64,000 nt of DNA from Allobosea sp. Root381 (GCF_001429395.1 NZ_LMJT01000006.1:62001-126000), one strand, 5' to 3'; positions 34,953 to 46,661 are shown, numbered from the stretch's first letter. Notes: generated by a model from the sequence alone, not told the origin. Translations and numbers: made by a program.

Positions 34953-35376
34953 GCTCCTCCATCAGGCCGAAGCGGGCGATCTCGTCCTCGACGCGGGCCA
35001 GCGCCTTGGCCGTCGCCTCTTCGCCGTTCATGCCGGCGGCATAATTCTGGATCGAATAGCGCAGCAGCCGGCGGTTTTCGTCGGTCTGGGCGAGGATGAA
35101 CTCGCTCAGGCAGTTCCAGTCGCTGCGCTTGCAGCTCTTCCGGCGCCCGCAGGACTTGTGGCGGCAATAGCGCCAGACCTCGAAGATGTCACCGAAACGG
35201 TGCAGGAGGATCGGCCGCATCCGCCGGTAGCTCCAGAAATCGGTCGGCACGGGGATGCCGCCGAAGGGCCGCTCGGGGCTGTAGCCGGCGCGGGCGGCGC
35301 GGATATCGGCGGCGGTGCCGGCGCGGATCCTGGCGTCGATGACGGCAGGGTCCTCGGCGGGCTTGTCGGTCGGCAT
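34918..35376 (-). CDS. Cys-rich hypothetical protein
   Basis: A 152-residue protein of unknown function. The N-terminal third is polar and helical (PAVIDARIRAGTAADIRAARAGY). A compact cysteine array follows in YCRHKSCGRRKSCKRSDWNC, spaced C-x4-C-x5-C-x6-C, flanked by Arg/Lys, which looks like a metal or nucleic-acid binding knuckle. A helical C-terminus (GEEATAKALARVEDEIARFG) ends the chain. ATG 35376 is used; a longer frame exists upstream but is GC-biased noise. It overlaps the convergent cupin by 35 bases. Confidence 0.7.
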   Translation of the reverse strand: MPTDKPAEDPAVIDARIRAGTAADIRAARAGYSPERPFGGIPVPTDFWSYRRMRPILLHRFGDIFEVWRYCRHKSCGRRKSCKRSDWNCLSEFILAQTDENRRLLRYSIQNYAAGMNGEEATAKALARVEDEIARFGLMEEPTPPPPANAAR

Positions 35377-35911
35377 GGCGGGCTCCGTGGCTTGCGAGGG
35401 CGCGCAGGCTCGCAGGGCGGCGGGCATGCGCAGGTGATCCGCCCGCGCGGATGCGCGGCGGTGGCGACAGGGGCTGGCGGAGCGCCGCGAGGCGCGAGAA
35501 AATCCGCATCCGTTGAGCCAGGACGCGGCGCGGCGGGGTTGAGCCACCCGTCGCACGCCCCGTGGCGCTCCGCCTTCGGCGATTTTGTAACTCCGGGCCG
35601 CGCTTCTCGTCCGTCGGCTCGGCTTCCCCTCGGTCCGCGATGCCAGCTCGGTTCTTCACCTCGTCGCATCTTGGGCCGGGTTCAGCCTCCCCGCCGATCC
35701 TCCCAGCGAGCTCCTCGCACAGGGGCCGTAGTACCCCCAGGGCGGTGCCCCGAAGCCTCCCGGGAGCGGGGCGTAACCCCCGCCCGCAGGCGCCGACCCT
35801 CACCCAACCTCCAGCATACCTCCGGACGGCCGCCCCGTTTGGGTGATGGGCGAAGGGAGGTTACGGCGGGTGAGGAGGGGCGGGGATTAGTTTGCTCCAC
35901 CGCACTTTCAC
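35377..35911. other. GC-rich non-coding stretch with inverted repeats
   Basis: 535 bases with no credible gene although all frames are open for long runs. It contains GGCGGAGCGCC at 35476-35486 and its complement GGCGCTCCGCC at 35564-35574, and AACCTCC (35806-35812) with GGAGGTT (35856-35862). It ends where the A+T-rich island begins. I recognise no RNA family. Confidence 0.55.
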
Positions 35912-35983
35912 CTAACGACATGCAATAATTAAAGTATCTCATTCACTCTTACTGAAGGCAGAATGTTCGATTCTGACTGAGGC

Positions 35984-38794
35984 TCAGCTGTTAATCTTCC
36001 TGATTCGCATGATGTTTTCGTATTTAGTGCTACTCAGTTTTTCTCTTAGTCTACGACGAAGATTCTTCAGTTTATTAATTTCAACAGGAATATAAGGTAC
36101 GCCAACCAATTTCATCCAGCGATCGAGAATTATTGATTGAACTTCTTCATCCTTATCTGAAATTGTAATTTTATTGAGGGTGAAGGCGTTAAATTTTTCG
36201 TTCTCCGCAAAAAGATGCTTCTTTAAACTATCGACGAATAGAGTATCAAAAGAGAGTGAGCCTGAGATAGCTTTCCAATAATCTCCGGATTCTGCGGAAA
36301 ATTCACTTAGTATTCCTTTCGCTTCCCTTCCGGGACGAAATTCAGACATAATCTTATCCAAGATCTTAGCCGGAACGTAACAGTTCAAAGACTCTGTATG
36401 ATGACGGATAAATTCATTGCCAGATCCTCGAATGAGCTCAAGAAGGTCGCCCTTTGACTTAAATCCAGCATACGCTATGCTAGGAGAAAACACGCTCGTA
36501 GCAATGCAGCGCAACGATAACGCCTTCGAGAATTCAATCAATGAATAGTCGATAGCTGTTTCATCGGAAATACCGCAATTGCAAATTGCAAAATTTAGAT
36601 TATACTTCTTCAAAAAAGATGATCGGTTCAAGACTAGTCCGTCAGAACAATACAACCATGTTCTGCGATCCGAATATCGATAAGAATAGGCCGTTCTTAT
36701 TCCAGGGTAGTCCGGGATTATTGAGGGATCTTCGATTAAAGAATTAATTGTGCTTACAATGAAGTCATCAACAACGTCCTCAAGTAATTCTTTTGCAAAA
36801 GGGAATGATCTAGAAGCCAGCTCATTCCTTTGGAGATTTAGTGGGAAGTGTCCAGAAAAATCAACAACCTCGATATTTGGATCAGAAAAAAGAAACTCAT
36901 CTGAATCCATATAATTCCGGTAGTTTCCTTTTTTGTCATTTATAATAACGTTATTAACAGATATAGGCACTCCAGACCCAATGTAATTCCAGAAAATCGT
37001 GAAATGTTCAATGCATACCTTGTGCCAAATATCATCGATGGTGAAATTTAAAGAAGGCAAAATTAAACTACTATCGATATCAAGCGTTTCTCCGCCCATT
37101 GAGTATGCTAATGAGGGCTTTCGACCGAAATAAGAGCTTATCGGTAGCGTATAGGATAGTTTTCTCCACGATAAATTTGGCAAAGAATCCGAAATATTTT
37201 TTCCAACATGTTTGGGAATGTCGACACTTATTCGGGTCCCGACTGGGCAATCTAAGTACGTTATATTGATGGCATCGGTATCCATAGTTGCAGTGAAAGA
37301 TAAGCCGCGACCCACCGGTGCTGAGTAGTGGCGCGTCTCAACGGAGATACGATTGCCAAGCAGGAAAGCTGCCAGAGCGCCTACGCCAAATCGCCCGGTA
37401 CGTTGTACGCGTGATCGACCTTCGCCATCTTCGTATTGGCGCTTCCATGCGTCTGATTTACGGAAAGAGGCGCCGGCCTTCAGAAAATAGTCCCGCAAAG
37501 TCAAAAGCGTCATGCCAACGCCGCGATCGCTAATGACTATTTTGCCTACACAATTATCTTCATCCGAATTGAGAAATTCAACTTTAACATCATAATCGGT
37601 TTGCCACTGCATCGTTGGAGCAGGAATCTCTCCTGCGTCGACTAGGAGATTAAGTTCGCGAACCGCATCTAGTGCATTCTGCACAATTTCTCTAATTCCA
37701 ACCATAATATCATTAGAATAGAGTGGCCCGACGAGAAGCTTTAAAAGCTCGGATTCTGATGTTGTGAAATTTATCCTCTGTGGAACGAAATCTGACTCCC
37801 GCTCAAAATCGTAAGTGTCATCAATATTTGATTTTACTCTACGAAATCGCAGCCCAAGCTTATTCAATTTATTATGGCTCTGCAATCCGAAAACTTCACC
37901 TAAAACGGCCCAAGTTTGATCAAGCTCTTGTTGAAGGCCGGTGACCCAGTGTTGCAGTCGCAAATATGCCTCCACGTCGGTAGGCTTTGCCTTTATATCA
38001 ACAGACTCGGGGTCGGACACATTGGAAATATCCTCGACGCATTGATGAACTAGCCACTCGCGCGCCGAGATCGGGCTTCTCATCGTCGCCATTTTCGTTC
38101 GAGCAGTCGGCGCTCTTTCCGATTGAATCTGCAAATAGTCAGCGATTCTTAAGAGTGCCATCAAGAAAACTGGATGAGCGGATCTAGTTTCAATGCGGCC
38201 ATGAAAGCGCTTTTCCAGATATTTAAACGTATCTCGAAGGGGAATGCCATGGCTGCGGGCAACAAGGCCGCTTAGTTCAATTGCGAAGAAAATGTCATCA
38301 CTCTCTTCCGCATTGAATATTTTGAAGGTTGTGCCATTAGTAGATGGTATACCATAAATAGCAATTTCATGCGCAAGTCGAGCATGATGTCTACGAATGA
38401 ATTCACCAGCTAATAGATAATCAAACTCTGACCAAACTTCAGATGAATTAGGAAAGCTTTCGACAGGCTTGAAATTAGTGCCAAATAAAGATTCTAGAGT
38501 CTTATCGTTAAATCTACGAGCCTCCGCCAAGAATGAAATCCATAGATCATGCCAAGGCGACTCATTAAAATGTGGGAGGGGCTTCCAAATACAGTTCTTG
38601 TCAATTAAGGAATAAAATCCATCTTTTGTTAGATGCAGCCCTGCATCATGCAGAAGGCAAGCATTAATCAGAATTGCAAAATCGGCGGCAGAAAGCAATT
38701 TAATTGAATCATCATTTGCAATTTCTATACTGGTGTTGAATACTAGTTCGATATGATTCATTGAATGGTCGGTATATTCTGGAAACAACTCCAT
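35984..38794 (-). CDS. HD domain fused to an Hsp90-type GHKL ATPase
   Basis: A 936-residue cytoplasmic protein with two recognisable parts. Residues 1-230 look like an HD phosphohydrolase: HSMNH (10-14), LLHDAGLHL with H49-D50, RRHHARLAH (135-142) and LLRIADYLQ with D219. Residues about 345-530 are a GHKL ATP site of Hsp90 type: EIVQNALDA (E369, N373, D376), SDRGVGMT (D423, G425, G427), GRFGVGALAAFLLGNRISV (467-485) and GTRISVDI. The remaining 400 residues match nothing I know; they lack an HtpG C-terminal domain. The first ATG in frame is 38794, but 36 codons upstream of it are in frame, coding-like and without a start codon (see findings). Codon use is unlike all neighbours. Function unknown; a conflict or stress role is a guess. 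Confidence 0.85.
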   Translation of the reverse strand: MELFPEYTDHSMNHIELVFNTSIEIANDDSIKLLSAADFAILINACLLHDAGLHLTKDGFYSLIDKNCIWKPLPHFNESPWHDLWISFLAEARRFNDKTLESLFGTNFKPVESFPNSSEVWSEFDYLLAGEFIRRHHARLAHEIAIYGIPSTNGTTFKIFNAEESDDIFFAIELSGLVARSHGIPLRDTFKYLEKRFHGRIETRSAHPVFLMALLRIADYLQIQSERAPTARTKMATMRSPISAREWLVHQCVEDISNVSDPESVDIKAKPTDVEAYLRLQHWVTGLQQELDQTWAVLGEVFGLQSHNKLNKLGLRFRRVKSNIDDTYDFERESDFVPQRINFTTSESELLKLLVGPLYSNDIMVGIREIVQNALDAVRELNLLVDAGEIPAPTMQWQTDYDVKVEFLNSDEDNCVGKIVISDRGVGMTLLTLRDYFLKAGASFRKSDAWKRQYEDGEGRSRVQRTGRFGVGALAAFLLGNRISVETRHYSAPVGRGLSFTATMDTDAINITYLDCPVGTRISVDIPKHVGKNISDSLPNLSWRKLSYTLPISSYFGRKPSLAYSMGGETLDIDSSLILPSLNFTIDDIWHKVCIEHFTIFWNYIGSGVPISVNNVIINDKKGNYRNYMDSDEFLFSDPNIEVVDFSGHFPLNLQRNELASRSFPFAKELLEDVVDDFIVSTINSLIEDPSIIPDYPGIRTAYSYRYSDRRTWLYCSDGLVLNRSSFLKKYNLNFAICNCGISDETAIDYSLIEFSKALSLRCIATSVFSPSIAYAGFKSKGDLLELIRGSGNEFIRHHTESLNCYVPAKILDKIMSEFRPGREAKGILSEFSAESGDYWKAISGSLSFDTLFVDSLKKHLFAENEKFNAFTLNKITISDKDEEVQSIILDRWMKLVGVPYIPVEINKLKNLRRRLREKLSSTKYENIMRIRKINS

Positions 38795-38938
38795 CCGACT
38801 CGCATTTATATATTGCGATACTTTAGATATTGCGTGATAAGCAAGTGCTTGAAAGTGGGGTGACTGCTTTAGCGCGTCGATGAACCATCGAAGGCAATTT
38901 CATTGCGAGTGTGCTCGACGCTTTAGATTCGGTCTCGC

Positions 38939-38968
38939 ATTATGTGTCATTAGTTCCGCTTGAGACAA
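38939..38968 (-). promoter_or_regulatory. Candidate promoter of the HD/Hsp90-like gene
   Basis: On the minus strand TTGTCT (38968-38963), an 18-base spacer, and CATAAT (38944-38939). Start of transcription would fall near 38932, about 30 bases before ATG 38903. Confidence 0.4.
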
Positions 38969-38990
38969 CAAGATCGACTAACGACACATA
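38941..38990. repeat. 14-bp inverted repeat over the promoter region
   Basis: TATGTGTCATTAGT (38941-38954) and ACTAACGACACATA (38977-38990) are complementary except at one base, 22 bases apart. The left arm overlaps the -10 and the right arm lies upstream of the -35, as an operator or recombination site might. The right arm includes one copy of CTAACGACA. Confidence 0.7.
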
Positions 38991-39020
38991 CGCTCTCCAG
39001 CATGAATCGCTGCTAAATTT

Positions 39021-42020
<3,000 letters not shown>

Positions 42021-42196
42021 GGGGGCGTCCGCGGGGATGAAGCCGTACAGATAGGGCAAATGCCGCGCCATGCCAGAGACGGCCGCGACGAGCCGCCATG
42101 TCTAGCACGCCGGCCGCGATGCAGGGCGGCCGATGCGGTCGATACTGACAGGATGTGGCAGGACTGGGCCGGGCCTTTCGGGGGCCGGCCGGGCCT

Positions 42197-43714
42197 TCAG
42201 CGGGGCAGCATCGAGCCGGTCTCGAGATAGCTCTTGTGCCAGGACAGGGACTCTCCGGGCAGGCAGGGCGTTTGCTGGCCGTAGGAGCCGGCCTGGGCGC
42301 GACGGTAATAGTCTTCGAGCGCCGGGCGGTAATCCGGATGCGCGCAGTTGGCGATGATGACCCTGGCTCGCTGCTTCGGGCTCAGGCCGCGAAGATCGGC
42401 GAGGCCTTGCTCGGTGATGATGACCTGCACATCCTGGGTGATGTGGTCGACATGGCTGACCTGCGGGACGATCGCCGAGATCGCGCCCTTCTTCGCCGTC
42501 GAGGGCGTCATGAAGATCGACAGGAAAGCGTTGCGGGCGAAGTCGCCCGAGCCGCCGATGCCGTTCTGGATGTAGGATCCCATGATGTGGGTCGAGTTCA
42601 CATTGCCGTAGATGTCCGCCTCGATCAGGCCGTTCATCGCGATGCAGCCCAGCCGGCGCACCAGTTCGGGATGGTTGCTGATCTCCTGCGGGCGCAGGAT
42701 CATCTTGTCGCGGTAGCGCGCCATGTCGGCGTTGAGCTTCTGAGCGGCGTCGGGGCTGACGGAGAAGGCGGTCGCCGAGGCGAAGGTCAGCTTGCCGGCA
42801 TCGATCAGGTCGATCATCCCGTCCTGAATCACCTCGGTGTAGGAGGTCAGGTTCTCGAAGGGGGCGTCGAGCAGGCCGGCGAGCACGGCATTGGTGATGT
42901 TGCCGACGCCCGACTGCAGCGGCAGCAGCGAGGAGGGCAGCCGACCCTTGGCCACCTCGTGCCGCAGGAATTCGATAAGATGGCCGGCGATGGCGCCAGC
43001 GACCGCGTCCGGCGGCGAGTAGGGCGCGTTCCGGTCGGGCGTGTCGGTCTCGACGATCGCGATGACCTTCTCCGGATCGCAGCGCAGATAGGCCTCGCCG
43101 ATGCGGTCCTGCGGCCTGACCAGCGGAATCGGCACGCGGTTCGGCGGCAGGGCGGTGCCGTAATAGATGTCGTGCATGCCCTCAAGGGCCGCGCTCTGCC
43201 AGTGATTGACCTCGAGGATCACCTTGCCGGCGCGGTCGAGCCAGGTCTTGTTGTTGCCGATGGAGGATGACGGGATCAGCGAGCCATCCGCACGGATGCC
43301 GGCGACCTCGATCACAGCGATGTCGAGCGGGCCGAGGAAACCCTGCCAGGCCATCGGCGCGACCTGCGAAAGATGCATGTCGAAATAGGACATCTTCCCG
43401 CTGTTGATCTTCTGGCGGGCGATGGGATCGGAGTTGTAGGGCAGGCGGAACTCGATGCCGTCGGCCTTGGCGAGGGCGCCGTCGAGCTCGGGTCCGGTCG
43501 AGGCGCCGGTCCAGACCTTGACGAGGAAGGGATCACCGGCGGCGTGCGCCGCCTCGATGCGGGCCGCCAGCGCCAGCGACACGGCCTTCGGATAGCCCGA
43601 GCCGGTGAAGCCGCTCAGGCCGAGCGTCGTGCCCGAAGGGATCAGGGCCGCGGCGGTCTCCGCCGTCGTCACCTTCGCGCGGAGTGCGGCGTTCGCAATG
43701 CGTGTCGTGGACAT
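42197..43714 (-). CDS. Acetyl-CoA hydrolase/transferase family, succinate CoA-transferase type
   Basis: A 505-residue family I-like CoA transferase (Cat1/AarC group), which moves CoA between succinyl-CoA, acetate or propionate. LSGFTGSGYPKAVSLALA, PIPLVRPQDRIGEAYLRCDPEKV, LQSGVGNITNAVLAGL, the SYTEVIQDGMIDL segment that should hold the catalytic Glu, and NSTHIMGSYIQNGIGGSGDF are conserved. C-terminal PKQRARVIIANCAHPDYRPAL closes the second domain. MSTTRIANAALRAKVTTAE at 43714 is the natural start; an open frame reaching far upstream is an artefact of GC bias. Monocistronic between uvrA and the class V aminotransferase. Confidence 0.93.
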   Translation of the reverse strand: MSTTRIANAALRAKVTTAETAAALIPSGTTLGLSGFTGSGYPKAVSLALAARIEAAHAAGDPFLVKVWTGASTGPELDGALAKADGIEFRLPYNSDPIARQKINSGKMSYFDMHLSQVAPMAWQGFLGPLDIAVIEVAGIRADGSLIPSSSIGNNKTWLDRAGKVILEVNHWQSAALEGMHDIYYGTALPPNRVPIPLVRPQDRIGEAYLRCDPEKVIAIVETDTPDRNAPYSPPDAVAGAIAGHLIEFLRHEVAKGRLPSSLLPLQSGVGNITNAVLAGLLDAPFENLTSYTEVIQDGMIDLIDAGKLTFASATAFSVSPDAAQKLNADMARYRDKMILRPQEISNHPELVRRLGCIAMNGLIEADIYGNVNSTHIMGSYIQNGIGGSGDFARNAFLSIFMTPSTAKKGAISAIVPQVSHVDHITQDVQVIITEQGLADLRGLSPKQRARVIIANCAHPDYRPALEDYYRRAQAGSYGQQTPCLPGESLSWHKSYLETGSMLPR

Positions 43715-43826
43715 GGTCGAGCTCGTTTTCGGGGTCTTACACGCCGGGTTTCCGACAGCGTCAAGGCGGGGCGAGGCCTGCCGCTGCGTCGCATGGCGCG
43801 GCAGGAAGATCCCCGGAACGCCCGGC

Positions 43827-45008
43827 TCAGGCGGTTGCGGCGCCGAGATACTCCACCGCCGCCGCGATGCCGCCACTGCCGTGGGGGACGGCCAGCGCCT
43901 GCAGCGCCATCTCGACCGCGCCGAGCGCGCCCAGCACCATCGGCGCGTTGACATGGCCCATATGGGCGATGCGGAAGGCCCTGCCGCCGAGCTCGCCGAT
44001 ACCGATGCCGAGCTGCACGCCGCAGATGTCGCGGCAGTAATCGGTGATCGCCGCAGTATCGAAGCCATGGACGATAACGGGCGTGACGGACGGCGCGCGC
44101 TGCGCCGGCTCGGTGATGTTGAAGGCCAGCGACTGCCCCTCCGCCCAGCGCGAGACCGCGGCATGGGTGGCGCCGGCCAGCAGGGCGTGGCGCTTCCAGA
44201 CCGCCTCCAGCCCCTCGGCGAGGATCATGTCCAGCGCCGCGCGCTGGCCGAAGAGCAGGTGCTCGGGGGCCGTGCCGCAGTGCTTCATATAGGCGACGGT
44301 GTCCATCCGGGACGACCAGTCCCAGTACAGCGTCTTCATCGTCGCGGTCTTGTGCGCCGCCAGCGCCTTCGCGTTCGCCGCGACGAAGGCGAGGCCGGGC
44401 GAGCTCATCAGCCCCTTCTGCGAGGCCGACATCGCGACGTCGACGCCCCAGGCGTCCATCTCGAAGGGCATGCAGCCGACCGAGGCGACGCCGTCGACCA
44501 TGAAGAGGGCCGGGTGGCCGGCGGCATCGATCGCCCGGCGCATCGCCGGCACGTCGTTGACGACGCCAGAAGCGGTATCGATCTGCACCATCAGCACAGC
44601 CTTGATGGCGTGGCCGGTGTCGGCGCGCAGCCGCGCCTCGACGGCGGCCGGATCGATCGCAGCCCGCCAGGTTCCCGGCAGCACCTCGACATCCGCGCCC
44701 ATGAAGGCCGCCATCTCGCCCCAGCCGATGGCGAAGCGCCCGCTCGCCAGCACCAGCACCTTGTCGCCGCGCGAGAGCACGTTGGTCAGCGCCGCCTCCC
44801 AGCCGCCATGGCCGTTGGCGGCATAGACGAAGGTCTCGCCGCTGGTGCGGAAGACCTGCTTGAGGTCGGCGAGGATCGAATCCGTCAGGTCGACGATCGA
44901 GGCGGAGCTGAGCTCCTCGGCCGGGCGCATCATCGCCTGCAGCACACGGTCGGGCAGGTTGGTCGGCCCCGGCATGGCGAGGAACTGCCGGCCGTTTGCA
45001 ACGCTCAT
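43827..45008 (-). CDS. Class V aminotransferase, serine-glyoxylate type
   Basis: A 393-residue PLP enzyme of fold type I. LAMPGPTNLPDRVLQAMMRPA opens the chain as in SgaA; the cofactor Asp is in LFMVDGVASVGCMPFEMDAWGVDV and the Schiff-base Lys in SASQKGLMSSPGLAF. Substrate Arg is in GGRAFRIAHMGHVN. Serine-glyoxylate or alanine-glyoxylate transfer fits best; aspartate-pyruvate transfer (tauropine/ectoine degradation relatives) is not excluded. Met at 45008 is chosen because GAGGA lies ten bases before it, while the Met at 45017 would have only one base of spacing. Confidence 0.9.
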   Translation of the reverse strand: MSVANGRQFLAMPGPTNLPDRVLQAMMRPAEELSSASIVDLTDSILADLKQVFRTSGETFVYAANGHGGWEAALTNVLSRGDKVLVLASGRFAIGWGEMAAFMGADVEVLPGTWRAAIDPAAVEARLRADTGHAIKAVLMVQIDTASGVVNDVPAMRRAIDAAGHPALFMVDGVASVGCMPFEMDAWGVDVAMSASQKGLMSSPGLAFVAANAKALAAHKTATMKTLYWDWSSRMDTVAYMKHCGTAPEHLLFGQRAALDMILAEGLEAVWKRHALLAGATHAAVSRWAEGQSLAFNITEPAQRAPSVTPVIVHGFDTAAITDYCRDICGVQLGIGIGELGGRAFRIAHMGHVNAPMVLGALGAVEMALQALAVPHGSGGIAAAVEYLGAATA

Positions 45009-45275
45009 CGAAGGCATGTCCTCGCTGGCGCGCCGATGCCCGGCGCAGGGATCGGAGGCTTAGCGAGAGAGCGGGCCGGCAGGCAAGGCGCCGGGGCTGG
45101 TTTCGTCATGACTTTCCTTTCGCAGATGCATGACGTCCCTGCATGATTCCGGCTGGTCTCGGGCCCGATTTGGGTCCAACCGCTTAGCCGACACCGGAGA
45201 GGCGGGGCGCACCATCGCGGCGCCCCCGGCCCCGGATCGATCTTCGCGGACGAACGACAAGAAGACACGCCGGCC

Positions 45276-46493
45276 ATGACCATCAGCCCGACCGCCAGCC
45301 CAGCCCGCAGCGCCGCCGCGATGCCGGTGCTGATCGCGCTCAGCGCGACCCATCTGCTCAACGACATGATGCAGTCGCTGATCCCGGCGATCTATCCGAT
45401 CATCAAGACGGCCTATGGGCTGGATTTCGGGCAGATCGGCCTGATCACGCTGACCTTCCAGATCACCGCCTCGCTGTTCCAGCCGCTGGTCGGCGCCTAT
45501 ACCGACAAGAATCCGATGCCCTATTCGATGGTGGCGGGGATGGGCTTCACGCTGGCCGGGCTGATCGGGCTCGCCTATGCCGGCAGCTATCCGCTGCTGC
45601 TGCTCTCGGCCGGCTGCGTCGGCCTCGGCTCCTCGATCTTCCATCCCGAGGCGACGCGCATGGCGCGCAGCGCGTCGGGCGGCCGGCACGGTCTGGCGCA
45701 GGGCATCTTCCAGGTCGGCGGGCAGACGGGCGGGGCGTTGGGGCCGCTGCTGGCGGCCTTCATCATCGTGCCGCGGGGCCAGACCAGCCTCGCCTGGTTC
45801 TCCGCCGCCGCGCTGCTGGCGATGATGCTGCTGGCCTGGACCGCCGGGCGCCACGCCGCGCTGCAGCGCGTGCAGGCCGCGGCCAAGGCGGCGAAGCAGA
45901 GCGCCGGCCCCGTCGTCCGCGAGCGCTCGACGGCGGCGGTGGCCTTCGCCGCGACGATCCTCGTCATCCTGCTGTTCTCGAAGAACGCCTATTCGCAGAG
46001 CTTCAGCTCGTTCTACACCTTCTACCTGATCGGCAAGTTCGGCATCTCCGTGCAGAGCTCGCAGCTCATGCTGTTCCTGTTCCTCGCTTCTTCTGCGGCA
46101 GGCGCGCTCTTCGGCGGCATCCTCGGCGACAGGATCGGCCGCAACAAGATCATCTGGTTCTCGATCCTCGGCGCGCTGCCCTTCACGCTGGTGCTGCCCT
46201 TCGCCGACCTGTTCTGGACCGGCGCGCTGACGATCGTGATCAACATGATCATGTCGAGCGCCTTCGCGGCGATCCTGATCTATGCGATGGAGCTGATGCC
46301 CGGCCGGATCGGGCTGGTCGGCGGCTTGTTCTACGGGCTCTCCTTCGGGCTCGGCGGCATCGCGGCCGCCATGCTCGGCGAGCTGACCGACCGGATCGGC
46401 ATCGAGGCAGTCTACCGGATCTGCGCCTTCCTGCCGGCGATCGGGCTGCTCGCCTGGTTCCTGCCGAAGATCACCGAGCCGCGGCACGGGTAG
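45276..46493 (+). CDS. MFS efflux transporter, fosmidomycin-resistance (Fsr) family
   Basis: A 405-residue 12-helix transporter. The family start ALSATHLLNDMMQSLIPAIYPIIK, DKNPMPYSMVAGMGFTLAGL, the signature SIFHPEATRMAR and GIFQVGGQTGGALGPLLAAF are typical of Fsr. It exports small drugs such as fosmidomycin in E. coli; the natural substrate is unknown. A charged loop RVQAAAKAAKQSAGPVVRERS lies between the halves. No regulator is adjacent. The gene is divergent from the class V aminotransferase across 267 bases in which nothing else was seen. Confidence 0.92.
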   Translation: MTISPTASPARSAAAMPVLIALSATHLLNDMMQSLIPAIYPIIKTAYGLDFGQIGLITLTFQITASLFQPLVGAYTDKNPMPYSMVAGMGFTLAGLIGLAYAGSYPLLLLSAGCVGLGSSIFHPEATRMARSASGGRHGLAQGIFQVGGQTGGALGPLLAAFIIVPRGQTSLAWFSAAALLAMMLLAWTAGRHAALQRVQAAAKAAKQSAGPVVRERSTAAVAFAATILVILLFSKNAYSQSFSSFYTFYLIGKFGISVQSSQLMLFLFLASSAAGALFGGILGDRIGRNKIIWFSILGALPFTLVLPFADLFWTGALTIVINMIMSSAFAAILIYAMELMPGRIGLVGGLFYGLSFGLGGIAAAMLGELTDRIGIEAVYRICAFLPAIGLLAWFLPKITEPRHG

Positions 46494-46502
46494 ACGCTTT
46501 TT

Positions 46503-46584
46503 CGTCATTGCGAGCGAGCGAAGCAATCCAGGGGGCGTCGGGCTCTGCCGTCTCTGGATTGCTTCGCTGCGCTCGCAATGGCGG
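46503..46584. repeat. Intergenic repeat, family B (best copy)
   Basis: CGTCATTGCGAGCGAGCGAAGCAATCCAGG at the left (first 14 bases CGTCATTGCGAGCG) is nearly complementary to TCTGGATTGCTTCGCTGC and CGCTCGCAATGGCGG at the right. Forms one long hairpin after the Fsr gene. Confidence 0.8.
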
Positions 46585-46661
46585 CAAGATATGCGCTCCT
46601 GCCACGCCTCGTGCGCCCGGATATGGTTAGATGCCGGCCGAACGTCGAGGAGGAGACGGCG

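Larger units (their letters stand above)
35912..38990. other. A+T-rich island with flanking 9-bp direct repeat
   Basis: The segment is near 40% G+C by eye against about two thirds in the flanks, with sharp edges. CTAACGACA occurs at 35912-35920 and again at 38978-38986, close to both edges. It holds one gene and no integrase, transposase or tRNA. Acquisition by transfer is inferred from composition; the repeat may be a target duplication or chance. Confidence 0.7.

Noticed and set aside
35965..35973. GTTCGATTC resembling a tRNA T-loop at the island edge
   Set aside because: The flanking bases cannot form the T stem and no acceptor or anticodon arm is visible, so it is not a tRNA or tRNA-end att site.
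35984..38794. Calling the island gene htpG (Hsp90)
   Set aside because: Only the ATP-binding motifs agree. It has an N-terminal HD domain and lacks the middle and C-terminal HtpG regions.
42021..42196. SOS box before uvrA
   Set aside because: Both strands searched for GTTC-N7-GTTC and close variants; none seen.
42197..44164. 655-residue fused form of the CoA transferase
   Set aside because: The extra N-terminal 150 residues are antisense to the aminotransferase neighbour and have no similarity to CoA transferases; ATG 43714 starts the family domain.
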